Positions 37,082 through 49,384 of a stretch of DNA of 64,000 nucleotides are shown in pieces. Source of the stretch: Delphinus delphis. Its lineage: Eukaryota > Chordata > Mammalia > Artiodactyla > Delphinidae. The stretch is from contig NC_082689.1 of the NCBI RefSeq assembly GCF_949987515.2, forward strand, positions 66,773,746 through 66,837,745. Direction: 5' to 3'. The translations under genes were made by a program, and so were the position numbers. The notes beneath the pieces were generated by a model. It saw only the letters and a program-made list of their open reading frames with translations, was not told the DNA's origin and ran no database searches. Within the stretch, counting starts at the first letter, position 1. Each line of letters starts with the position of its first letter.

Positions 37082-38884
37082 TACATATATAATTGTTTTC
37101 AAAAATTATTTCATAGAAATCAAAGGATAATTATTGTAAGCACAGATTGAGTTCTACAGTATTTTTTATAACTTGAGAAACATTGTCAGTTTCAAGTGAC
37201 ATGATGGAGCCTAAGGAATCCATAATTCATTTAACTCTGGCCATATGAAAACTAATCCTTTATATGCTGTGTACCTTTGTAGGTAATCATTTGTATTCAT
37301 GTGCTATGAATAGCAAAATTATATTGTCCATATATTTTAAATTAGAATATGGTACCTCTTAGAATTTTCTCATTCTTATATCTCTGACTGTAGAAATATT
37401 TTCCATGAAGTGTGGTCCCTTCTATTCTTCCCCAGATTTTTAGATGCTGCCTGGCTAGTCTGACTTCATAATTTGTCCCCCTCAATTGATATTTCTCCAG
37501 ACTTTTGCTGTTTTTGTAAAAATAAAAAAGTTACATTTTTGAAATCATAGTCGTAAATTTCTTGTATGAGAGTAGTAATTAGTGTAAAATACAGTAAACT
37601 TAGTAAATGGTGATACTGAAAAAAACTTTCTTTTAAAACTATTTTTAAGGTCTAATCTGTTCTTTTACATCATCCAATTTCAAAATCAGTTTTCTATGAT
37701 TTTTCCCTAGGGACAATCTACCAAAATAATGTGTCAAAAGCTTTCAGACCATAGTGATAGGCATATAGGGTTTCATTATACTATCCTTTCTACTTTTCTG
37801 TATAGTTACAAATTTCCATAATAACTTTTTCAGGTATGGAAAATATATTTTTTATGGAAAGCTTCTTTTGTATTCTAAACCATATCATATTGGTTATTGT
37901 GTGTTTTAAAAATTTTCTGTATTATGGTTTAAGAAAATATCATTCGTCATTTGTCACATCATATAAATATATTTTGTTAATAATATGTGTTACGTTTTGT
38001 TTAATGTATAATTAATTTTTAACATAATTAGAAAAAATATTACCTGAAGTGCATTAAATTTTAACATTACTTCATTCACAGAGTTACTAGTGCAGATTTG
38101 GCCTCCTCAAGGGGAAAGTCTCTTTCCTTTGAAGTCAGTAACTCTTGATCTTTCTATAATAGACAACACCACTTCCCATAATTTTCAATCTAACATTCCT
38201 CCTCAGGTTGGACTTATATCCATAAGCCAATGTGGGGGAAGGGTGAATGAGTCATAGTTATTTAGTTCTGCTGTCAATTTTCTAGGGTAATAATGTGTTT
38301 AGTTTTACTTGAAAGAGGATTTAGAAATGCTACTTCATGCTAAGTACTCTTAGGGGTACAGTTTTCCTTTCTCATACAGACAGGCACCTACTTTCATACA
38401 AAGTCAAGGAAAGAGGAGAGGAGAGATAAGACGTTATGCCCTATATACACCTCCCAATAGTCCCCTTTTGTACACAGCTGACAAACAGACCTCTCAGCTT
38501 TGAATGGCATAATAGATAACCAGCAATTTGAAATGAAGAGTATAAGGAAATATGATGTGACTGAAAATATGGGAACTTTTAAGAGTTTGCCAGGAGTCAG
38601 TCTTACCATCTGCTTTATTTTATATTATTTTCTGATTATTATTTAAGCCTGATATACTATTATATTATTTTGCTTTTCTCATTTGTAAATATACCACCAG
38701 TAAGGGAAAAACCTATTCCTAAGTCTTTCTTGGAATTATTTTTCTTTCCTCTGTTTGATTTAACTGAACCTATCAAACTTTTAACATGCATGATGACAAA
38801 TACATTTTGTAAATGTTTTTTAAAAACTGTCCAAGGAACGCTCCATTCAGTAACATTATCTTATTTCTTGTTTTGAATACGCAG

Positions 38885-39178
38885 GGTGTGCTCTGTGCAG
38901 CTCCCCTAATTTTTATCATCCCATCAGCATGTTATCTGAAACTGTCTGAAGAACCGAGGACACACTCAGATAAGATTATGTCCTGTGTCATGCTTCCCAT
39001 TGGTGCTGTGGTGATGGCTGTTGGATTTGTCATGGCCGTCACCAATCCTCAAGACTGCACCCACGGGCAGGAAATGTTCTACTGCTTTCCCGACAATTTC
39101 TCCCTCACGAACATCTCAATTTCTCACTTTCAACTGACAACACAACTTTCAATTTTAAACGTCAGCATCTTTCAGTGA
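38885..39178 (+). CDS. SLC38A11: SLC38A11 terminal coding exon (TM10-TM11, C-terminus)
   Basis: This terminal coding exon has 97 codons plus TGA (39176-39178), with acceptor GCAG ending at 38884. It starts GVLCAAPLIFIIPSACYLKL (TM10), passes through SEEPRTHSDK, then TM11 around VMLPIGAVVMAVGFVM, and ends in a hydrophilic tail. The tail carries three Asn-X-Ser sequons (NFS, NIS, NVS) and finishes VSIFQ. The open frame continues back to 38813, but that part is intron: the splice acceptor and homology both fix the start at 38885. The six exons sum to 852 bases, giving 283 residues plus stop. Downstream, the first candidate poly-A signals are ATTAAA at 39947 and AATAAA at 40057; neither is proven. 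Confidence 0.95.
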   Translation, partial: GVLCAAPLIFIIPSACYLKLSEEPRTHSDKIMSCVMLPIGAVVMAVGFVMAVTNPQDCTHGQEMFYCFPDNFSLTNISISHFQLTTQLSILNVSIFQ

Positions 39179-39337
39179 GTTGCGTGCTTTAAAAAATAGG
39201 TATTTTTCATAGACTTCTAAACTGCACAATAACATTCACACATGTTTTAGTCTCTATATTATAAAAGTATTACTTTGGCATTTATCAAGACTTGGTTTTT
39301 CTTTACTCTTTAGTCCAGTATAAAAGATAAAAAGGAG

Positions 39338-39443
39338 GGAATTCCCTAGAGGCCCAGTGGTTAGGACTCCACACTTTCACTGCCGAGGACCCTAGTTGGG
39401 GAACTAAGATCCCGCAAGCCACACAGTGTGGGGGAAAAAAAAA
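39338..39443 (+). mobile_element. CHR-1-like SINE in the SLC38A11 3' flank
   Basis: Head GGGAATTCCCTAGAGGCCC, tail GATCCCGCAAGCCACACAG and poly-A. Flanked by AAAAAGGA at 39329-39336 and 39444-39451. It lies 160 bases past the stop codon and may be part of the 3' UTR. Confidence 0.82.
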
Positions 39444-41764
39444 AAAAAGGAAAAGAAAGTTGAATGTATTTTATCTTAAACTGGGACAAAATAATGTTTT
39501 GTTCTCATGACGGGGCTGCGCTAATCTTAAATGCAGGAGGAGCAGTGAAGCCTGTGGCGTCTGCTACCAACCTCCCAAAGCAGTATTCTCTTATTGAGTA
39601 TGTGAGCCAATATATTGTGCTGTAAAATGAGTAGATGATTGTGGGTTGCAATGTTGTGTATGTGTCCATTATGAGAAAAATACATTTTTTGTCTTAAAAG
39701 AAGGAATCAAAGGGAAGGAAACCTCAAGACTATTAAGGAGACTAGATATCCCAAGAGCAAAGTGAGGCTGTCCGTTATGATTTCAGCAGCATCCCTTGTT
39801 TAGAGGAAAGTGAATCCCTGGAGAAATGAGTAAAGTCCTTCACATGTTACAAAGCGTGACTAATAGACTAGGTATACAGAGCTAGGTGTGTGAGGGAGCA
39901 AAATTACCTCGCAGTTTTGATCCTGTGGGAATATGATGGTGGTACCATTAAATGAATTATAAAATGGGAGGCAACCACAAGTTGTTCTGAGGCACAAGCT
40001 TAAAGAGATCAGCTCTGCATCAGCTTTGGACCCGTTGAATGTGAAGTGCTGGCAGGAATAAACAACTGGAAGCTGAACTTTCAGACTAGAGCCTTGAGAG
40101 AAGAATCAGGGCACAAAAGAGGCAGTCTCACTACTCTGGGGGGTCCTCAGAGAGATTCTTGGGCGCTCTCGTTGACTAGATTCTCCGGAAGCAGACAGTT
40201 AGATGGAGTTTGGCCTTCGGGGTATTTATTAGGGATTATAACTAGTGGGACAGAGGGGGAAAGCAGGATCAGGTGGGCACACGGAACTGCAGTGCAGGCT
40301 GGCAAAGCCCCAGCCAAGTCCATAAGGAGTCTGGAGCATACGTGACCCGTCAGAGTTGTCTCAGTTCAAATGAAATAGCCAAGTTTTAATACCGCTACTT
40401 CCATCAGTCCTTGAATGTGGGCAGCTCTTTGCAGCTGAGCAAACCCCAAAGGGACTGAGAGCTAGAGGTGATCTGCTGGTGGCTGGGACACTAATACTTC
40501 CTGTGCGGGGTCTGGGAGGCACAGCTGTGTTTGCCACAGCTGACCTCAGTTTTTAATGAGATTTTTTAAATATCTCTTAAGGGGGATTTCATGTTTTCAT
40601 ATCTATAACAATCTTTTAAAAGTAACAAGAAAATTTGGGCCCATCTGGATGGCTACCTTAAATCAAGTAGATTTAATTTCTCACCTTTTCATCTGTATTT
40701 CAATCAAGTTGACAATCCATAGTACTGTTTTAATTGTTGTCAAATAATGAGAAAATATCACAAACAGAGAATACACACCTGACATATCTGTAAAAATCAC
40801 AGGCCAAAAAAAAATATTCCCACAGGAAGTGTAAAGGGATAGTTTCACAGCAGTTTGAATACAGACGTGGTGAAAGCTGAGTTGTCATGTGACTAATAGT
40901 AAGAAAGGCCTCTTGAAAGCAAAGGAAGCTGCCCCTTAGCCGGCAGGGCCGTGCTTGGGCTTTGTGTGGTAGCATTCGCTTCAACAAGACATCATCCGGG
41001 TCACTAAATTAATTTAAATTCTATTGGCTGTATAGCTTTTCTGTATTTCATTTGTAGAGTTGTTTTTTTTGCAGTTGGTTAAGAATCATAAGGTGATTTG
41101 TGTCCATTTTTAGATCAATACATGTTTTGGTAAAATGCTTATAAAAATACTTTCATTCCGTACTGAGGGAATGTAAGAAATTTTTGCAGCAGTCCTTCTC
41201 TACGTTACTCAGGACTGAGAAACACTGACCTACATAGTTGTTAGATAAAGTCATGAGAGAGATTTCCAAGGGTGTACAAAGAAAAGTACGTCAAGGATAA
41301 CGTAATTTAGTACTTAACCTTCTATTATCTTGTACTCTTGCTATTGCTTCAGATACATTAACCTTGATTCAAGTAGGTGAAAAGCTCCGGGTAAGAACTG
41401 AGTGCTGCATTAATGCCTAATATATATTTGTTCTGGTTTTGTGTGTGTGTTTTCCAAATCAACTGCAGAACAAGACTACCTTGGGCCCAGTTATTAGCTG
41501 CAAGGATTACCACTTTCAAATTATGATAGAATAAATGTTACAAACACATCTGTTTCACAGGAATACTTACGTTTATTTTGCCAGTGTGCATAACTTTGAG
41601 AACCACCCCCATCAATTTAATGAGATTTCCACTGAAACTCATTCCTTCCCTGCTACTTCTTGCCCTTAACAAAACAACTTGAATATTTAATCCAGTTTTT
41701 GAAGTTGTCACTACATTTGACCTTATAAAGTTCTTCTTAGTTTTAAAGAGGAGGGGAGGGAATA

Positions 41765-41870
41765 GTATATTTATACTATTATATTATAATAATTATATAT
41801 ATTAATATATATTATATAATAATAATAATATATATCTAATAATATACTACTATATTATTATACTAATGCA
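41765..41870. repeat. AT-rich palindrome-like tract
   Basis: Alternating TAT/ATA and AAT units (TATATTATAATAATTATATA and similar) with strong self-complementarity. Confidence 0.7.
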
Positions 41871-42532
41871 AACATCTAGCAATACATTTCCTTTAAGGAT
41901 ATAGATTGGATGGCATCTGTATAACTTACAAATCGGGTCGTTATGCATGTCACTTATAATTGGTTCTTTAACCGCAACCCAAATATCAGAACAGGTAGAC
42001 TGCTTTGCCTCTGACCAGCCCCAATGGTGTCAAGCAATAATTGTTGACTCTTGTCTTTCCTAAAAGAACTCTGAAATCCAGGTTATTGAAGTAGGAAAAT
42101 CCCAACTAGTCCTTTGCTGGAGTCATACTGCACACATCTACTTAATTAGATGAGCGATAAAAAGATAAATGTATTGGATAGCAGCAGGCCTCCTTCTGGT
42201 TGATCTGTGGCAGTCTTCTCAGGGAAGTGGTACTAGTCCATTTTTTAGTATAGCTGGCCGCTGACAGGACCAGGCGTTGTCAGGTATTCTCAAGCATGGA
42301 CCAACCAATGACCATGAGGTAAGGTACCCATAAATGCTTAACTGACTTTAATGGAGGTAATAATTAGCTACACCAATCAGATAACCTCCTTGAAGAATTT
42401 GTAATTATTCTAAAAAGAGTATAAAGGACTTGCCCAGATTACAGAGTAGACACGCAGAGTGGACAAGAGGCACCATGACCTAGAGAACACATAGACTGGA
42501 AGACAAAGAAAACAGTACAGTCATTCTCTAGA

Positions 42533-42715
42533 GCAGTGGTTCACAAAGTTCAACACGTGTCAGAATCATTGGTGGGCTTGTCGAAATGCAGATTGCTGGG
42601 GCCCACATGCGGAGTTTCTGGTTCGGTGCTCTGGGATGAAGCCTGAGAATTTGCATTTGTTCAAAATTCCCAGGTGATGCGGTTGCTGTTGATTCAAAGG
42701 TCACATTTGAATAAG
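42533..42715. repeat. MER5-like hAT DNA transposon
   Basis: Starts CAGTGGTTCACAAAG, includes GTCAGAATCATTGGTGGGCT and GCATTTGTTCAAAATTCCCA, and ends with a degraded inverted repeat. Confidence 0.78.
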
Positions 42716-43399
42716 GATGGAGGTTGGACATAATAGAGATGCCAGATGGGGCCGTGTGTTTAGAGGCTGGGCAGGGCGTAGAATGCCAGGTTGGAGGTCA
42801 GGAAGAAACTGAGAGTGGAGACAGAAGGGAGAGCTCTTGTCAGAGAGTAACTGTACTTATCCTTCATCTCTTTGAAAAATCCTTTGGCGAAGCTTACAGA
42901 GAGGAGAGGAGAGACCAAGACTGCCAGATTAGGGAAGAGTAATGACAAGGGAGGGGAGGAGAGTTAACAAAGAAGAAAACAGAGATTATGGTCTAAAGTC
43001 AACACAGCTGCAGTGGTTAAGCTACAAACCTGGTTTGGAACCTACAGGCATTCAGGGAAGATTGCATGAGCTTCATAGCTCTTATGAGAAGGAAGAAAAT
43101 ATACCAGTTCCTCAAAAGTACAGCAAGGTTTCCTAGGACTAAACTCAATAAAATGTCTTACTTGGAAGAAAAATCTTATTTGGAACGTGAGTAATATTGG
43201 GTTATACTCATAATAACATCGTGCTGATAAAGAATTCATGTGGCTATCTTTATAGGACATTTCAATAGTCATTTTCTAATATTTGCTCATTGAAAATGAA
43301 GATTATGAATAAATTTAGCTTTGGAATTTTTATTATATTGTTCACTTATAGCAATATGCTAAATGTCTCATTTAAAAAAAAAAAGGCACATACAGATTT

Positions 43400-44070
43400 A
43401 ATCTGTCCTTCACTCCTAACACCTACCTGATTCTGGTCCTTACCAACTCACACCCAGACTAATGCCACAGCCTCTTACCTGAGCAATCTGCCTTCAGGCT
43501 CTCCTCCCTTCAAGATGATTTGTGTATCACTCCAAGAATCATCTTATTAAACTGATGCTTTGATAACACCAAATACTTGCTCAGAAGCTTTTCATGAATC
43601 TCTTGTGCTTATAGGATAAAGTACAAACTCCGTGGCCTGTATTCAAACTTTTTATAGAATGGCCTCAACCTATCTCGCCTCATCTCCCATGACTGCAGGA
43701 AGGAACCCTTTTTTCTGACATAACTAAAGCACTGTTTTACACTAAAATTGCTTTCTGCCCCTTTTGCCATTGCCCTTGAATTCTTGCCATCCTCTCATCT
43801 GAAGTATCCAAACCTTCCTTTCCCACCCTCATCAAATTCTATCAGTCCTCCAATCTTCTCCCTGTGCCATCCCTGACAACTCTAGCTGCAGGTTAATTTT
43901 CCTCCTTTGGAATTCTGTAATTCTTATGTTATATGAAGAAACCATGTCCTGCCAACCGGACTAAAAGTTCCTTGAGGACAGTGTGTTTTAAAGCCTCTTT
44001 TTACTCTTAATAGTCCATGGCATGGTACCTTGAATGTACTAAACACTTAAGTATTTGAAGTGAGATTGGT
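43400..44070 (+). repeat. L2 LINE 3' end
   Basis: About 670 bases in forward L2 order: AGGATAAAGTACAAACTCCG, GAATGGCCTCAACCTATCTC, CTAAAAGTTCCTTGAGGACA and a terminal GTACTAAACACTTAAGT. The best-preserved L2 in the window. Confidence 0.75.
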
Positions 44071-44906
44071 AGTATAGAAGGAAAATGGCTGATTGTACAT
44101 ATAGCCATACATATTCTTTTAATAGGATTTTTCTATCTATAATGATTGTCATTCAGTAAAGTAGCAAGTTAATGTGATACAGTCATTCATCCAACAAGGT
44201 GGTTTAGATAATTGAGTTTCTCGTTTTGCTTTATTAAGCATCGACCCTTCAGAGAATTTATTTAGAATATTCTTTTTTTTTACATATAAGCACATACGTT
44301 TATTATTAATTTTAATAATATTAAAGACACATAATTTACAAATAATAATAGAGTATTCAGTACTGTATCATAAGTTCTTTATAGCCAATTGAATATTACA
44401 GGGTGCTTTGGTTGATTGATGCTGAACTCTCATATCTGTAAGCAACCTATGATTGTAGTTCAACCATGATTTGACAAATGGAGTTCCATTCCAATTCACT
44501 CATTTCCCAATAAATTTATTGTCACTAAATCTGAAATGTGATCTACTATTAATCTATTTTTATCCTCATATAAACTATACTCATTAAATTGAAATTTCTT
44601 TCAATTTTAGCACTACATTATTTCAGAACCTCATCACCTGTCAGTGAAGTGAGTGACTATTGTGTTGAATTGCATAATAGTTTTCAAATACTGGAAGAAT
44701 ATTTCCTTAATGTTCTGTGCTATTCATAATGTGATGGCCACAGACACACCACACTTTTAGTTTAATCTGCATTTTTTACATTTTTCTCAATTATTTTCTT
44801 AAGTTTAGACTATTTGGAATATTCTTAAAAGGTCTCTTCAAGTGCGTACCAATCAGCACATAGTTTTTCACTTGTTTTGACTGCTAAATAAAAATTTACT
44901 TGTCTC

Positions 44907-45120
44907 TTTTTTTTTTTTTTTAATGCTGTTCGCAGACCTCTCACCGCTGTGGCCTCTCCCGTGCGTTGCGGAGCACAGGCTCCGGACGCGCAGGCTCAGC
45001 GGCCATAGCTGACGGGCTCAGCCGCTCGGCAGCCTGTGGGATCCTCCCGCACCAGGGTACGAACCCGTGTCCCCTGCATCGGCAGGTGGACTCTCAACCA
45101 CTGCACCACCAGGGAAGCCC
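44907..45120 (-). mobile_element. CHR-2 short SINE
   Basis: Reverse-oriented copy, more diverged than most (GCAGACCTCTCACCGC at the tail side). Imperfect target repeats CTTGTCTCTTTT and CTCATCTCTTTT flank it. Confidence 0.88.
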
Positions 45121-45821
45121 TCATCTCTTTTGTAATTACAAGTTCTTTGAGACCTAAGACCATGTCGTATTTAGTTCTATTTTTTGCCAGTGTATGCTCA
45201 TATATCTTAGTAATTTGAGTTGCTTGGGTAAACATTTAATGGCTTGAATTTACCTAATTCCGATGTATTTAACTAAAATTTATAATTTACCAGGAAAACT
45301 TACCTTAATTCCTTCATTTAATATTATTCCTAAAGAAATAGTCAAAACCTTAAAGCAAAATGTGTTTATGGTTCAGATACAATTACCACCTTGTTTAATC
45401 TCATCTGACAGCTCAGTAATTTGATAGAGCACAAAAAAGAAGAGGTGGTTTAGGAACATGCAGGCAACAATTTAAGAAAAACACCCCAGACAACAAATGA
45501 GTTTGCAGTTTAAAATGTGAAAGACTGAAAACTTTTATTTCCAAGGCACAGTGTATTATCTTTTAATTTTGTGTTGCCAGAGGACAACAAGGCCAGTTCC
45601 AGAAAAATAAATCCAGTCCAGGCTTCTTACAGTCACGTCTCTCTCAGAACAGTATTGTTCCTTAAATCTTTAGGTTCTGGGAGAAAAAAGTAGTAAAGCG
45701 TCTTCTAAGACAGAGGAAAAATTATTGTACCCGAGAATGGCAGCCTTTAGGTGACTTCTGACTTTTCCTACACCACTTTGCATTCTTATAAAGTCCTAAA
45801 AAGAATTTTCTAAGTTATACC

Positions 45822-46156
45822 GGTTTTTTTTGTTTTTGTTTTTTACATCTTTATTGGAGTATAATTGCTTTACAATGGTGTGTTAGTTTCTGCTTTACAA
45901 CAAAGTGAATCAGTTATACATATACATATGTTCCCATATTTCTTCCCTCTTGCGTCTCCCTCCCTCCCACCCTCCCTATCCCACCCCTCCAGGCGGTCAC
46001 AAATCTAGAAACAATAAATGCTGGAGAGGGTGTGGAGAAAAGGGAACACTCTTGCACTGCTGGTGGGAATGTGAATTGGTACAGCCACTATGGAGAACAG
46101 TATGGAGTTTCCTTAAAAAACTACAAATAGAACTAACATACGACCCAGCAATCCCA
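45822..46156 (-). mobile_element. L1 insertion with 5' inversion (twin priming)
   Basis: The left part (45822 to about 46002) is poly-T followed by the complement of a cetartiodactyl L1 3' end. The right part (about 46003-46156) is forward L1 sequence (CTCTTGCACTGCTGGTGGGA, CAGCAATCCCACTA) joined head to head. Perfect 12-base target repeats CTAAGTTATACC lie at 45810-45821 and 46157-46168, so it is a single event. Confidence 0.88.
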
Positions 46157-47178
46157 CTAAGTTATACCTTTTAACTGTTGCTTCTCCACGTGCAAGACAT
46201 AGACAAACTGGAAGTTGAGTGATGCGACCTTGGGTTTTAATGTGCTTTATGTTTCAAAGCATTTCAAAATGAATTTAGATTTGTTTAAAAAGCTGTAAGA
46301 ATAGACAGGGAAGGAAATCAACATTAAATATTTAGAAAAATAGGGCTTAGAAAAACTTTGGGTTTTGTAGAAGTGGCTAGTTGATTGCACAAACACAGCG
46401 GGAGATGCTCCCTATTCTAGAAGACAATCTGACCCTTCAAAATAGACATTTTAAACAAGAGATTAAGAAATTTTAAAATATTAGCTTGAGGTAGAAATTT
46501 GTCTCGGAAACAGATGATTTTAAATGTGTAACCTAAATGCCAGCTGAGGACTCCTCGCCCCCAAGTGAATTGGTTAAACTTGATCTTAAACCCCATTCCA
46601 CACTCAGGAGCCTACTCCATAATTCTGGTAAATTAGCCTGGTTTACATTCTCACGCTTCTCTATGCCACCATAAAGCAGGGTTCTTTTGCGCTGTACCTG
46701 AAAAACTCCACGATACTCCAGATGCAAAACACACAGTCCCTGCATCATTTTCCATAAAAATCTATTCACATCATGCATTGTGTATTTGTTGTGTTGTTGT
46801 TGTGCCTTTTGAAGATTTAGAGTGCTTAGGAGGAAGGGTCACACCCTGGGGCATGGCCTTCGACCAGTCTTTAGGCTTCACCTCCTAAACATCTCTACTC
46901 TTCATTTTTCATCTCCTTCAGATTAACAAGCAAATATTTCCCTGTGACTTTCTCAGCGAGGTCCCAGAACCTCCAGGCCTCTAGAAGACCCCTATTCCAC
47001 TTTACCCCATACCTTGTCATTGTATTTTTTTGACACAAATGCCATTCTCTTCCTAAGAAGAATTCAGGTGGAAGCTGTCAGCACATCCATATTTTTCCAT
47101 TTCCTGACATATAGGTACTCTGTCATTTATATTCTGAATTGCACTTCTGGACTTCACTCTCCTTAAAAAGAGAAACAA

Positions 47179-47291
47179 GGGACTTCCCTGACAGTCTAGT
47201 AGTTAAGACTCAGGGTTCCCAATGCAGGGGACACGGGTTCTGTCCCTGGTCAGGGAACTAAGATCCCGCATGCTGCATGGCGTGGCTAAAA
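47179..47291 (+). mobile_element. CHR-1-like SINE
   Basis: Head GGGACTTCCCTGACAGTC and tail GCATGCTGCATGGCGTGGC. Target repeats AAAAAGAGAAAC lie at 47165-47176 and from 47292. Confidence 0.83.
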
Positions 47292-47928
47292 AAAAAGAGA
47301 AACGAGAAGACTTCTGCTTGCATAAAGTTAAAACTCAGTTCATGGCGTTAAATAGGAGCGGTTCCATCCAAATGGGTAACACAAGGTTGACCAGCTCCCG
47401 CTGTGGTTTCCCAACACAGTGAATCCTCATGGCTTAAAGCTGTGCTCCCACAAGCCCCTCTTGTGTATCTCCAGCCATTGTAGTTTCTCACCTCAACATC
47501 TGTACTATTCTCCAAACAACCGCTGTGTGTCTGCCTACTTCCTTTGCATGCCAGATAAAACTGGCCTTTCAGAATTAGATTACTGCAGGCCCAGCTGTAG
47601 TAGGTGGATAATCATCTGCTTTATAAGTGAGGAGAATATGAAAAGTCCCTCTACTCATTTTCTCAAATATCTTGTGTAAATGATGCCATGGTATCTGACA
47701 TATTGTTGATTGCTCTGCATTATTTAAAATAGAGACATCCCTTAACACGGGGGCATTAATTAGGGGATCCAGATTGACAATTAGAAAGTGTAACTCTAAG
47801 AGGATGAGAATGCTGCCTCCTCACTTCTGTCCGTCTCCCTAAATTCTAGTAGCACTTAAGATTTTGCCCAAATGCCTCCTCCTCTGAAAGTTCCCCCCAG
47901 CCATTTCCAGCAGACCATAACTTTTCTT

Positions 47929-48399
47929 TTCTTTTTTTTAAAATAATGAATGTGGGGAATTCCCTGGCAGTCCAGTGGTTAAGACTCAGCAGTTTCACTG
48001 CTGTGGGCCTGGGTTCGATCCCTTTTCGGGGAACTAAGATCCCACAAGCTGCATGGCACGGCCAAAAAACTAAATACATAAATAAAATAAAATAATGAGT
48101 TTTTATTTCTCTCACAATTTAAAAAATGTAAACATTCTGTAATTCAGCCACAGCCTTTATTTCCAGATGACTTCTTCATTGGGCCTCAGTTCCTTTTAAA
48201 TAACAGACTCTTGTTCCAGAAGCCAGTTAGCTTTTCATCATGTTTTCTGTCTAGACAACATCCAAAGACAAATCCCAAAGGGGCAAGTATATGTACCCAG
48301 TAGTCACGTACAGTCTGAAGTAAGTTCATCATGAACGCTGGGGCCTTGGTGCCAACAACAACCCCACGACCAAGGGCAGCGGTAAGCCCAGCCACCAGC
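47929..48399 (-). pseudogene. NDUFB1: NDUFB1 processed pseudogene (retrocopy), interrupted by a SINE
   Basis: NDUFB1 is a 58-residue single-pass accessory subunit of mitochondrial complex I. On the - strand, from ATG at 48332, the sequence reads [20 protein letters not shown], then [15 protein letters not shown] and onward, closely matching NDUFB1. One base is missing after FKR (about 48190-48196), which shifts the frame to a premature TGA. In the original frame the tail NEEVIWK and TAA follow (stop at 48157-48159), so the coding relic is 176 bases instead of 177. No introns are present. A 3' UTR with AATAAA (48102-48107 on the complement) runs into a poly-A tail, seen as T-rich DNA at about 47922-47939. 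An 18-base direct repeat with one mismatch flanks the copy (47911-47928 and 48400-48417). All this marks L1-mediated retroposition. A CHR-1-like SINE inserted beside the poly-A later. Function as a protein is unlikely. Confidence 0.92.
47950..48088 (+). mobile_element. CHR-1-like SINE inside the NDUFB1 retrocopy
   Basis: This tRNA-derived SINE has the head GGGGAATTCCCTGGCAGTCC, box-B-like GGTTCGATCCC and a tail GGCACGGCCAAAAA followed by an A-rich run. Target repeats AAAATAATGA lie at 47940-47949 and 48089-48098. Removing it joins the NDUFB1 3' UTR to its poly-A tail, so it is younger than the retrocopy. Confidence 0.85.
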
Positions 48400-49384
48400 C
48401 AGACCATGACTTTTCTTCTGCAAGACAACGGGTATATGTCTGACAATTAATAGAAGGAACAACCTAGTGTAAATAAGAACTTTCTAACAATTAGAGGCAA
48501 CGGATGTCAGCATGGGCTACCCTGGAACTTAGTGAGCCTTCTGGGCCTGGAACAACTTAGAAGCTGGACAGACAATTGCCCACAGCGTGGTAGGGGCAGT
48601 TCACGTGCTGGATAAAAACTGAACTTGATCTTTAAGGTCTCCCCAAATGCTCAGCTTCTAGGTACAGCTTTGTGTCCTCTAATAAAATAAAATACAGAGT
48701 TCTTATGGAATTCCTTCATCACTTATTTTTGCACACCTTTTTTTTTTCTAAATAAATATTAAACAGCTTAAAACCAGTGGTCCTTCATATTTTTTTCAGT
48801 GCTTAGACTGCCTTGCACAGAATTAGTGATCAGAAAAATTTATGGATTGAACCATGAAAGCTGGTTTTGAAGGGAGGTTAAGAAAGGGAAGGGAAAAAAA
48901 AAAAAAAAAGAAAGGGAAGGGAAAACAACCTTGAGAGAATAAAGCAGACATGAAGCAGCATCACCAAGCACCAAACGTCTAGGGATTAGGTCCCACTGAA
49001 GAATAAGAGCTCACAGGGAGTTAGAGGGATCCTTCAACAGCTTCCTTTGTTCTACCATCGGGTCTGCACAGGAGTTACTGCTGCCACTGCTAACCAGCAT
49101 GTGAGACCAGTTCTCATTCTCTTCTTGTCATCATTCCTGATTTTCTACTTACGGGAAAGATATATGCAGGAGACACTAAAAGAACTGTTTAATAATTGTG
49201 TCAAATAGATCCATAAATTCTTTAATTTCCCTCTATGATTGGAGGAAATTCTCTAAAAGCAGAATAGAACCCAATTACAGACAAGATAAAGACAAATGCA
49301 TCAAACCCATGATTGGGTTCACAAATGTGCAGCATCTATTGGTGATTAAGAGCTGGGAGGTGGTTATACTGCCTTACCCTGGAA

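Larger units (their letters stand above)
30725..38884 (+). other. SLC38A11: SLC38A11 last intron (8.2 kb)
   Basis: This intron contains MER20-, L2-, Tigger2- and L1-like elements, a long CHR SINE and a (CT)n(AC)n microsatellite, listed separately. 33640-34580, 35680-37030 and 37085-38884 show no recognisable element or exon. Open frames around 35974-36243 have no known product. Confidence 0.75.

Noticed and set aside
38813..38884. Upstream extension of the last SLC38A11 frame with its own ATG
   Set aside because: The splice acceptor at 38883-38884 and homology begin the exon at 38885; the extension is intron.
40136..40540. Possible LTR (GATTCTCCGGAAGCAGACAG at the left, GGTATTTATTAGGG inside)
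   Set aside because: Faint resemblance to mammalian LTRs, but no terminal motif or target repeat could be fixed, so it is not called.
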